NCBI GenBank assembly: GCA_030425385.1
Contig: JAUIAH010000029.1
Coordinates: forward strand, 1 to 64,000
DNA length: 64,000 nucleotides
Origin: Verrucomicrobiia bacterium
Lineage (GTDB): Bacteria; Verrucomicrobiota; Verrucomicrobiia; Verrucomicrobiales; DEV007
Reading direction: 5' to 3'
Position 1 is the first letter of the stretch, and every line of letters begins with the position of its first letter. A model generated the notes under the pieces. The model ran no database searches. It saw nothing but the letters and a program-made list of their open reading frames with translations, and was not told the DNA's origin. Below are positions 52,101 to 59,800 of this stretch, in pieces. Both the position numbers and the translations under genes were made by a program.

Positions 52101-55100
52101 CCAGGGCGCGAGCACCTCCTTGAAGACCACCCCCGACGACTTCCCAGGACACACCATTCCACTTGGCCACGCCGCCAGTAAAGCCCCCGCCAGCATAGAC
52201 ATTCCCTAACGCATCCACAGCAAGCGCATTCACACGATTGTCTAACCCTTCACCCACGGCTTCCCAACGGTTATTCACCAGATTGAAACGGCGAATGTAG
52301 CGCAATGCGGGATCATCGCTATTGAAGATATAGCCCCCGATGTAGACATAGTCGCCCGCGCGCACGATGGCATACACACCACCCGAGCTTGGACCCAAGC
52401 GATCCACCCGCGTGCTCAGATCGCGGAGGGCGCTCCATTTCCCCGTAGCAGGATCGAACTTGGCCACCTTACTAGCATTGATACCACCGATGCTGCGGAA
52501 ATCACCGCCCACCCACAGATTGCCCTCGTGATCTGCGAAAAGACTGCGGATGAAATTGGCGTGGCGGCTATCGATCCCTGGCACCTGTTCCCAGCGTTCG
52601 TATTGCATGTGGAAACGGGCCAAGTTCTTAAGGTTGCCATTCCCGGCCACACTAAGGAAACCACCCGCCATGTAGAGATGATCGCCCAGCTCCGCAAACG
52701 CAAAGGGGTCACCGGAAGGACCGCCATACTCGAGGAAGTAGTGGTCATCATCGGGATTGGGCAGCGTCGTCTCGCCCGGAATCGGAGGTGCGTCTTTGCT
52801 AGGAACGTGATCACGGAAGTCCGTGTTCGGATTCCACAGCGCAAAGTTCTTCTTCCGATTTGGTGAACCGTTAGGATCGGCAAAGACCCCGCCGACGTAG
52901 GCATTCTCGTCCACCACACGGACGGTGTTGGCAATCTGTGAGGTCGTGTTGCCCAATCCGGAGCCCATGGCTTGCCAGCGGCCGTTGTCTCCGTAAACCG
53001 CGACTTTGTTAAGAGGAATGTCGTCGGCATCCGCTGCTTCGAAGTCCCCACTGATGTAGACCCGACCAGTGCGATCAAGGTCGATCCCATAGACGCCGTT
53101 CACGTCGCCGCCACCAATGACGCCGCCATTCAAGGCATCCCAAGTGGTACCGTCCCAGACCGCAATGTTGTTCACGCGTTCCCCGTCCAGGTGGGTGAAT
53201 TGGCCTCCCACGTAGAGACGCCCATCATCACCAAATCGCATCGTACGAATGCCGCCGCCGGAAACCACACTGACAGTTTCCCAGCTTGCACCGTCCCATT
53301 TCGCCAATCCGCCAGTGAAGTCGCCTCCGGCATACACCTCTCCTCGCACGTCCACCGCCAACGTGCGCACGGCACCGTCTAGGCCTTCTCCCACGGATTC
53401 CCAGGTGGTCGTCGTCGTATTGAACCGCCGGATGAAACGCATGGATGGGTCATCGCTATTGAAGACGAAACCGCCGATATACACATAGTCCCCAGACGTT
53501 GCTAACGCATACACACCACCCGAAGTTGGTCCCAACTTATCCGTCGCGGCATTGGCATCCCGTAGCGGTGCCCAGGTATTGGAACGTGGATCAAACTTCG
53601 CCACGCGTCCCGCGTCCACGCCGCCGATGCGGGAGAAATCACCGCCTACCCAGAGGTTTCCCTTGTCGTCCGCATGAAGGCTGCGGATGAAATTGGCTTG
53701 ACTGGCATCAATGCCAGGCACGGATTCCCAGCGCTCATAGCGCAAATGAAAGCGAGCCAGATTCTTCAGGTTGCCGTTGCCAGCCGTGCTCAGGAAAGCC
53801 CCGCCCATATAGAGATAGTCGTCGAGTGGTTCCAGCGCAAAGGGGTCACCCGAAGGCCCACCGTAATCGAGGAACCAATGCTTGTCCGCCACCACGGGTT
53901 GGCGCGCGTTCTCTTGCAAGACAACGCCGCTTGAGGCTGGCTGATAGTTGGAGAAATCCTCACTCCCATTCCAGCGCGCAAAGTTCTTCTTGGCATTCGC
54001 CGAACCGTTTGGATCTGCAAAGACGCCGCCAAAGTAGACATCCTCGCCAATCGCGATGGTCGTGTTGACGATCTGTGAGGACGTGTTTCCCAAACCCGAA
54101 CCCAGTGACTGCCAGGCTCCCTCGGCGTAGACCGCCACTTTGTTGGTCGCTTTGCCAGTGAGCGATGCCTCAAAGTCGCCCGCCACGTAGAGACGTCCGA
54201 GCCCATCCGTCGTGAGATCCCATACGCCCTTCACGTCACCGCCACCTTCCAAGCCACCCGCAAGCGTGTCCCACTCCGCGCCATCCCAGGTCGCGACCAT
54301 GGAAGCAGATTGAGTGCCCGCTTCGTCAAAGTCGCCGCCTACATGAAGACGCCCCGCGGCATCGACGTGGAGAGCGCGGACGAGGCCATTGACACCAGCA
54401 CCAACGCTCTGCCACCGAGAGCCATCCCACCGCGAAACGCCACCGGGAAACGCGCCCCCTGCAAAGACGTCGCCATTGGGTGCCACTGCTAGAGCCCGCA
54501 CGCGATCTGTGAGGCCAGCCCCAACGGCTTCCCACCGTTGATTGCCGAGATGAAATCGCCGGATGTAGCGCTTTGCCGGCTCGTTGCTATTGAAGATGTA
54601 TCCTCCCAGATACACATAATCACCCGACCGCACCACAGCGTATCCGCCGCCCGACTCAGGACCACGTGGATCGGTCGTCGTGCTAGGATCGTGCAGCGCA
54701 CTCCATTGCCCCGTGGTGAGATCTAGTTTGGCCACACGACTAGCCTCAACCCCACCGATGCGCGAGAAGTCACCTGCCACCCACAGATTGCCCTCCTCAT
54801 CTGGGAACAACGCCCGGACGAAATGAGCATGACTAGCATCAATACCGGGGACTTGTTCCCAGGCCTCGGTGTTGAGATTAAAGCGCGCCAGATTCTTGAG
54901 CTGTGAGCTCCCGGCCACACTGAGAAATCCACCGGCCATGTAGAGGTGTTCGTCAGTGTGGACCATGACAAAGGGATCGCCAGAAGGCCCGCCATAGTCG
55001 TAGAACCAATGGCTATCATCAGGCGTCTGAGCGCCTGCGAGACTGTGCCATCCGAGCCACGCAGCAAGCGCCCAAGCACTTGCACCACGACCCAGCACAC

Positions 55101-55128
55101 ACTTACGGAGTGTTCGTATCAATTTCAT
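49111..55128 (-). CDS. Very large secreted protein of five tandem beta-propeller units
   Basis: About 2005 residues from the ATG at 55128 (MKLIRTLRKCVLGRGASAWALAAWLGWHSLAGA, long signal peptide). Five units of about 380 residues follow, each opening with a 'YGGPSGDPF' line (the fourth reads YGGPDGGDPF) and containing the same blade series: LYMAGGFLSVAG, GNLWVGGDFSRIGG, VAKFDPATGKW, GDYVYIGGYIFNSDDP, DGRLYVGGQF, WDGxxWDxL, GRVYISGDF and 'VYFGGVFADPNGxPNRKKNFA'. Each unit is probably one propeller. The end is the verrucomicrobial module (NTSYRLQVSADLMSWETV ... ADYFRVTEE). No enzyme site is visible. An ECF-type promoter lies 47 bases upstream. Confidence 0.9.
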   Translation of the reverse strand: MKLIRTLRKCVLGRGASAWALAAWLGWHSLAGAQTPDDSHWFYDYGGPSGDPFVMVHTDEHLYMAGGFLSVAGSSQLKNLARFNLNTEAWEQVPGIDASHAHFVRALFPDEEGNLWVAGDFSRIGGVEASRVAKLDLTTGQWSALHDPSTTTDPRGPESGGGYAVVRSGDYVYLGGYIFNSNEPAKRYIRRFHLGNQRWEAVGAGLTDRVRALAVAPNGDVFAGGAFPGGVSRWDGSRWQSVGAGVNGLVRALHVDAAGRLHVGGDFDEAGTQSASMVATWDGAEWDTLAGGLEGGGDVKGVWDLTTDGLGRLYVAGDFEASLTGKATNKVAVYAEGAWQSLGSGLGNTSSQIVNTTIAIGEDVYFGGVFADPNGSANAKKNFARWNGSEDFSNYQPASSGVVLQENARQPVVADKHWFLDYGGPSGDPFALEPLDDYLYMGGAFLSTAGNGNLKNLARFHLRYERWESVPGIDASQANFIRSLHADDKGNLWVGGDFSRIGGVDAGRVAKFDPRSNTWAPLRDANAATDKLGPTSGGVYALATSGDYVYIGGFVFNSDDPSMRFIRRFNTTTTTWESVGEGLDGAVRTLAVDVRGEVYAGGDFTGGLAKWDGASWETVSVVSGGGIRTMRFGDDGRLYVGGQFTHLDGERVNNIAVWDGTTWDALNGGVIGGGDVNGVYGIDLDRTGRVYISGDFEAADADDIPLNKVAVYGDNGRWQAMGSGLGNTTSQIANTVRVVDENAYVGGVFADPNGSPNRKKNFALWNPNTDFRDHVPSKDAPPIPGETTLPNPDDDHYFLEYGGPSGDPFAFAELGDHLYMAGGFLSVAGNGNLKNLARFHMQYERWEQVPGIDSRHANFIRSLFADHEGNLWVGGDFRSIGGINASKVAKFDPATGKWSALRDLSTRVDRLGPSSGGVYAIVRAGDYVYIGGYIFNSDDPALRYIRRFNLVNNRWEAVGEGLDNRVNALAVDALGNVYAGGGFTGGVAKWNGVSWEVVGGGLQGGARALAVGSGGQLYVGGQFDRAGDLTVSNVAMWDGAQWHAMNDGIYGGGDVNGVFDMAIDVEGRVYISGDFDAAGADSSKLNKVAVYDGGQWKALGSGLGNTTTQIVNTVVTVGEDVYFGGVFADPNGAPNRKKNFARWNASIDFSRYEAGLNAPEEEPPGPAPDVLAEANKHMFLEYGGPDGGDPFQMVRHGEHIYTAGAFQRVTNKSGIKTLARFNLVTEQWESLPGLDGRQGWVRSLDIDQEGNLWVGGDFSSIGGVNASRIAKFDTQTGQWSPLRDRNHPDEFGPVSGGAYATVRSGDYVYIGGFIFNSDDPAERFIRRFNLVTNTWETVGNGLNDRVNVLITDAEGQVYAGGSFTGSGNTPLSGLAKWDGEHWLPVGGGVDGVVRTLKFDTDGTLYVGGTFAQAGGVLANMVASWDGQQWDNLNLGLAGGGSVNGVWQLDLDSEGRLYVGGDFDESYIDGTRLNKVAVYGASGSWQPLGHGLGNSTTQIVTAVMTDGLDVYFAGLFADPNGSPNRKKNFARWNPTLDFNDYEPAQDNAPLEDASAPQRPEADKHWHYDYGGPSGDPFSMAKLGNYLYMAGAFLNTAGDPRMKNLARFNLTTLQWEPVPGVDGSHRNFIRALHADAEGKLWVGGDFSSIGGIDANRIAKFDPATGQWSALIDFTAGADMLGPVSGGVYSVVRSGDHLYIGGFVFNHNDPSMRFVRRFNVRTNQWQSCGEGLNAKVSALAVASNGDVYAGGIFTHSGDRVVQSLAKFDGSQWSEVGGGVNGVVRTMAFAPNGTLVVGGQFDQVGDQFANNVAIWNGIFWDTMDGGIIGGGSVNGVFGLSVDARNRVYIGGDFDFADSDLSRLNKAAMWDGTGTWKTMGSGLGNTTTQIVNVVLVDGNDVYMAGVFADPLGPPNRKKNFARWNETLDFSGGTTTAPPVATDRLPVAIVAAGDQLQVHFPSLPNTSYRLQVSADLMSWETVGDPIQGDGQNWYWTINRTTHADYFRVTEE
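49350..55020 (-). repeat. Five tandem units of about 1.13-1.16 kb inside the propeller gene
   Basis: The codons for the YGGPxGDPF line recur near 55000, 53870, 52730, 51590 and 50430, so the units are about 1130-1160 bases. Units are diverged at DNA level but keep blocks such as the 'FADPNGSPNRKKNFA' codons nearly unchanged. Confidence 0.85.
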
Positions 55129-55763
55129 CGGAAGTAGGCTGTTAAGAGACGGCATGCCGCCTCGTTCAGCCCTTCCTGCGCAAATCTCCGCACGGTGTTA
55201 CATGATTGCGATCTTATGAGATGCCAATCTTCGCCGATCTCAACGGTCGCTATGGCTAGCAAATAGGCGGTCGGCCAGCTGCGGACCGATCTCAAAAACA
55301 TTTCTAACAGACGCGTACCCTCCACGCCTCTTTGCTGGAATGAGGAATTCCGTCAATCTCTTCCATTCCTTTTCGATGAATGCAAGCTTGTGAAACTATC
55401 CTTTACTAGGGAGAATTCCGCAGGATTAGATGCTCACTCGATTGCCGAAGCGCAGATCTTGCCATGACTGCCTCTTCCTTTGCGGCGTCATGCAATGTTT
55501 CAAGTACATCGAACACTACTTACCTTGAATTCTACATCTTCTCTTTCTTTGAAGTCCTGAATTCCGAGTCAAACAGCATTCTGATCCCAGGATGAATGCG
55601 CGACACCGTTGTCGGTGGTGGCGGGCCGCAGGGGATGAAATTACGAACTTTTTCGCTGCTTCCTTGCTGGATCGGAGTCGTTCGAGATGCTTGGAGCCAG
55701 GGCACACTTGTCGTTCATCCAGTCCGCCAAAACTTGGAATACTACAATGAGGATACGTTTATC
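55129..55763. other. 635-bp stretch without a convincing gene
   Basis: It holds the promoter of the propeller gene (55176-55201). The remainder, more AT-rich than its surroundings, has only short frames with protein-unlike composition. A frame open from 55596 runs into the HTH gene but its first part looks non-coding. Confidence 0.5.
55176..55201 (-). promoter_or_regulatory. ECF-type promoter for the five-unit propeller gene
   Basis: Minus strand GTAAC (55201-55197), 15 bases, GCGCAG (55181-55176), 47 bases before the ATG at 55128. Consensus match. Confidence 0.72.
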
Positions 55764-56072
55764 ATGGAATCCCGACCGAAAGAGAAACACGTCATTCATC
55801 TGGCACTGAACTGGCGAGAAGCTCTGAAAGCAGGCCTTGTAGGCTCTTGCGCCGAGATCGGCCAGCGTGTCGGCCTTTCCGATGGCCGAGTCCGACAGAT
55901 CGTCCGGATGGCAGATTTGCATCCGGAGATCGTCGCTTTTCTACAGTCTCTGCGAAGCGAATCTGAGCTGAAAGCATTCCCCGAGCGACGCTTGCGATCT
56001 CTATCCCCATTTCCGATGGACAGGCAGTTGGATGCATTTCGAACCAAGTTCCAGGCTGAAATTGGAGGGTAA
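55764..56072 (+). CDS. Small helix-turn-helix protein of the recombinase-associated type
   Basis: 102 residues from the ATG at 55764, which has a GAGGA about ten bases upstream; the frame is open further up to 55596. The core 'HLALNWREALKAGLVGSCAEIGQRVGLSDGRVRQIVRMADLHPEIVAFL' style sequence is a ParB/KorB-like helix-turn-helix of the kind found in small proteins beside site-specific recombinases in planctomycetes and relatives. No recombinase is present here, so it may be a stranded piece of a mobile element. The C-terminus (LSPFPMDRQLDAFRTKFQ) fits the family's end. Confidence 0.6.
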   Translation: MESRPKEKHVIHLALNWREALKAGLVGSCAEIGQRVGLSDGRVRQIVRMADLHPEIVAFLQSLRSESELKAFPERRLRSLSPFPMDRQLDAFRTKFQAEIGG

Positions 56073-56213
56073 TTTGATCCATTTGATTCACTGACGCGTG
56101 AGCTGTGCTGGAAGGGAGAGACAAGGTCACTGATTTCTCGAATGGTTCGTGACTTGATTCATTCGATTCACGAGAGATCGACAAGGGGATGTCTTCCTTG
56201 CACCATGCGGGTC

Positions 56214-56765
56214 ATGGCTGAAGTCACGCGATGGTTAAATGGTTCCGGTCAGGGGCCTCATGACGCCCAGTTCGAAGAACTCTATTTGGAGCTCAAGAAG
56301 ATCGCGCGATCGAAGATGAGCAATGAACGCGCTGGTCACACGCTTCAGGCTACTGCGCTCGCGCATGAGGCTTGGATCCGGCTGGAGAATAGTGCTCCGG
56401 AGGCGTGGAGAGATCGCACTCAGTATTACGCGGCAGCCGCGGAGGCCATGCGCCGCATCCTGGTCGAATCGGCTAGGCGACGCCTAACCAAGAAGCGTGG
56501 CGGGGGGGAAGGTGCGGTAACGTTGGATGACGATGAGGTCTCAATTGTTGGTGTTCTTTCGGATGAACGCCTGCTGGAAGTGCATGAAGTCTTGGATCGG
56601 CTCGAGGAGATCAATGAAATGGATGCACGGGTGGTGAAGCTCCGCTATTTCGGCGGCATGAAAGTCATGGAGATCGCCGCGCTCCATTCCGCAAGCAAAC
56701 GGACCATTCAGCGACACCTTCTGGCCGCCAAGGCATGGCTCTACGAGAATCTGAAAGGCGGGTGA
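56214..56765 (+). CDS. ECF-type sigma factor, TIGR02999/ECF-like family
   Basis: 183 residues from the ATG at 56214 (MAEVTRWLNGSGQG); other in-frame starts are at 56205 and 56142. It belongs to a different class from the four other sigma factors of the window: 'LYLELKKIARSKM', 'HTLQATALAHEAWIRLE', 'YYAAAAEAMRRILVESARRR' and 'KRGGGEGAVTLDDD', with region 4 'VVKLRYFGGMKVMEIAALHSASKRTIQRHLLAAKAWL'. Members of this class typically precede a Ser/Thr kinase gene in PVC genomes, as here (kinase start 93 bases downstream). Confidence 0.93.
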   Translation: MAEVTRWLNGSGQGPHDAQFEELYLELKKIARSKMSNERAGHTLQATALAHEAWIRLENSAPEAWRDRTQYYAAAAEAMRRILVESARRRLTKKRGGGEGAVTLDDDEVSIVGVLSDERLLEVHEVLDRLEEINEMDARVVKLRYFGGMKVMEIAALHSASKRTIQRHLLAAKAWLYENLKGG

Positions 56766-56779
56766 GTTTTTAAAATGTT

Positions 56780-56804
56780 GTCACCTTTCTCCACGCTTTC
56801 ACGC
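56780..56804 (+). promoter_or_regulatory. Second-class ECF-type promoter before the WD40/LamG kinase gene
   Basis: TTGTCACCTTT (GTCAC at 56780-56784), 16 bases, ACGC at 56801-56804, preceded by an A/T-rich stretch. The same arrangement, with a shared GCTTTCA in the spacer, occurs at 62811-62835. It lies between the TIGR02999-type sigma gene and its kinase. Confidence 0.5.
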
Positions 56805-56858
56805 TGGTCTACGTAGGTAGAAGCCCCGATTTCTCCTGATGACCCAAGCCATACCACT

Positions 56859-59800
56859 GTGAATCCCCGCGTTAGAGAGATCTTTTTTAAAGCCCATGAA
56901 TTGAAGGGGCAAGAACGACTAACCTACCTTCTCGGTGAATGTGGTGAGGACACGGCCCTTCGCGCCGAAGTCGAGCGCATGCTGCAGGCAGCTGAGCGGG
57001 CAGATTCACTGCTCGGCGTTGATGATGAGGACGATACGCTTTCAGATCTTGGTCTGGACGGTCCCTCTGATGACGAACTTGAGGGCACGGTCATCGGACC
57101 GTACACGCTCCGTCAGAAGATCGGCGAAGGCGGATTTGGCACGGTCTGGATGGCGGAGCAGTTTCAGCCCATCACACGCATGGTGGCCTTGAAGGTCATC
57201 AAGCCGGGGATGGATTCAAAGCAAGTGTTAGCGCGCTTTGAAGCAGAACGGCAAGCGCTTGCCCTGATGGACCATCCCAATATTTCGAAGATCCTTGATG
57301 CGGGTACGGCGCCGGATGGGCGTCCGTACTTCGCCATGGAACTGGTCAAAGGCGTTCCCTTGACCGAGTTCTGCCAGGAACAGAAGCTCGATACCCAACA
57401 ACGATTGGAACTCTTCCAGGATGTCTGCTCCGCAGTCTCCCATGCCCATGACAAGGGGGTGATCCACCGAGACCTCAAGCCGTCCAATGTCTTGGTGGCG
57501 ATGTTGTCAGGGAAGCCCACTCCCAAAGTGATCGACTTCGGGATCGCCAAAGCGATGCAAGGTCGTCTTACCGAGAAAACACTATTCACGCGTTTCGAAC
57601 AATTCATGGGCACCCCCAACTACATGAGTCCGGAACAAGCTGGCGGGGAGACTGACATTGATACGCGTGCGGACATCTATTCGCTTGGCGCGCTTCTCTA
57701 CGAACTGTTGACGGGGTCCCCGCCTTTCGGTAACGACCAACTCAAAGAGGCAGGCTTTGGGGAGATTGTGAGGATCCTTCGCGAGGAGGATCCTCAGAAA
57801 CCGAGCACGCGGGTCACCACTGGCACCTCGCACCCCATGCTCAATCTCAACGCGCTCCCTCCGGAAAAGCTCAGGGGAGACCTGGATTGGATCGTGATGC
57901 AGGCGCTCCGCAAGGAGCGGGAAAGGCGCTATCAATCCGCCGAGCAATTGGGCGAAGACATCCGCCGACACCTTGAGCATGAACCGGTCTCGGCCGCAGC
58001 GCCGTCGCTTCGGTATCGCCTAGGCAAATTCTCGCGACGCCATCGCGTGGGGTTGGCCATGCTAAGCACGGTGCTCGTCTTGACAGCCGTCGGAACGCTG
58101 ATCGGCATGAAGCAAGCGCAGCGAGCGAGCGTCGCTGAAACGCGAGAGACGGCAGCCCAAGCCTTGGCCATGAACAACCGTGCCAAGGCCTTTCGCGATA
58201 CCGCCCTGAATCAAGGGCCGAATTACACGCGATCGGCCTTGTGGTTCGCCAAGGCCGCAGCCGTCGCCGCAGACCCGGCTCTCGTGGCGGCCAACATGAA
58301 ACGCGCTGACATGTGGGCTCGGCACGCCTGGACGCCTGTCCGCGCGTTTCAATCGTTGGCTGGCGAGGTGCATGTGACGAAGATGGTCTTTCACCCGCAC
58401 TTACCTTTCTTGTTAGTTGAAACACGCGGGGAGAACCACCACATCACCGAGAAGAAGATCGAGCTGTGGGACCTGAAAGCTGAAGAACCGTTAGCGTTGG
58501 GTAGTCGCGATTCGTTCTTCCGCGCGGCCGCCTGGAAGCCAGATGGCTCCGTACTGGCGGTGGCGACTCAAGCAGGCTCAATACAAATCTGGACCGTCCC
58601 AGACTGGCAACTCGCAGAAGAATGGGACGGTAGCGATGTCCCTGACAACGTTACTGAAATGCGCTACAGTGATTCCGGGCATCGCTTGGCCATCGGCGGG
58701 CAGCGTGTGCGCGTCCGCGATTGCGAATCGGACACTTGGTTGGGCGTTCCTCTGGAACAATCAGGGTCTGTGCAATGGTTAGGGTTTAACGGCTCGTCAG
58801 ATCTCTTGGGCGTCTTTGTCTCCGATGCGGTCCGCGTCTATCGCCCTGCGGACGCTCGCGACGAAACGCTTTACGCTCCAGTCCCGCATCGGCAATTCAC
58901 CTACTGGACGGGAACTCCCAAGTTCACGGGTGGCGATCTCGCCACGCAATCAGGACCGGCCATGGATGACGTCACCTTGACCATCGTTGATGAAGCCACT
59001 GGTAAGACCATCCACCGGCTGCGCCCTCCTGGCCCAGTAGTTTCCGGTTGCCCGCACAGCCGCAATTTGGCCTGCACCGGGGGCGTGATCGGGCTTACTG
59101 GTACACCGCGACACTTCATGACCACCGAGGGAGATGAGGAGATGCGCTTCGCACACAGCCCCGATGGCGGGGTGATCGTTGGCGGCTCGAGTGTCACCCG
59201 CGTCTGGGACACAAGCTTCACAAGATGGACGGCGGACTCGCCCATTGAAGTCGCTAGCAGTGAGCAGACCATCGGGCACTTTCCTGTTTCGTCACTGGCA
59301 TGGGCGGAGGATGGCTGCCTCCTGGCAAGGGCCACCCAGAACGGGATGGTTCGCATCTTTAGAGTGTGGGAGGAGGCCTGGAGTCATCAGTTGTGGCTTG
59401 GAGAGATCCCGCATTACCCAGTCTTTTCCGAGGATCATCAATGGGTCGCCACCGCCGGCACCTCGGCACCGAGCCATCTTGGAAGTTGGGGACTTGTACA
59501 AGTCTACGCGGCTGAGGATTTCACGCTCGCTGCTCCCGGCATGCTTGTTGGGGGCCATGCCACACACGCCGTGTTTGGGAAGACACCATCGACGATGCTT
59601 GTTGGCGTGGGCAGGCTCAACCCCCAGCGCCAAGCAACCGGCTATGCGCACGGTGAGGTACAGCTCTGGGACTGGCAAACCGCTCAACGCCTAGCCAAAC
59701 TCACCACGCCCTCGGAACCTCGCGACCTCCAAGTCTTAGACGACGGCCGTTTTCTCGTGCTTTGTGATGGTGGAGAGCTGTTAGAACTAGACGCCGCGTG

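Noticed and set aside
49477-53934. Plus-strand frames opposite the propeller gene
   Set aside because: They recur once per repeat unit at the same phase and vary without any conserved pattern, as expected for shadows.
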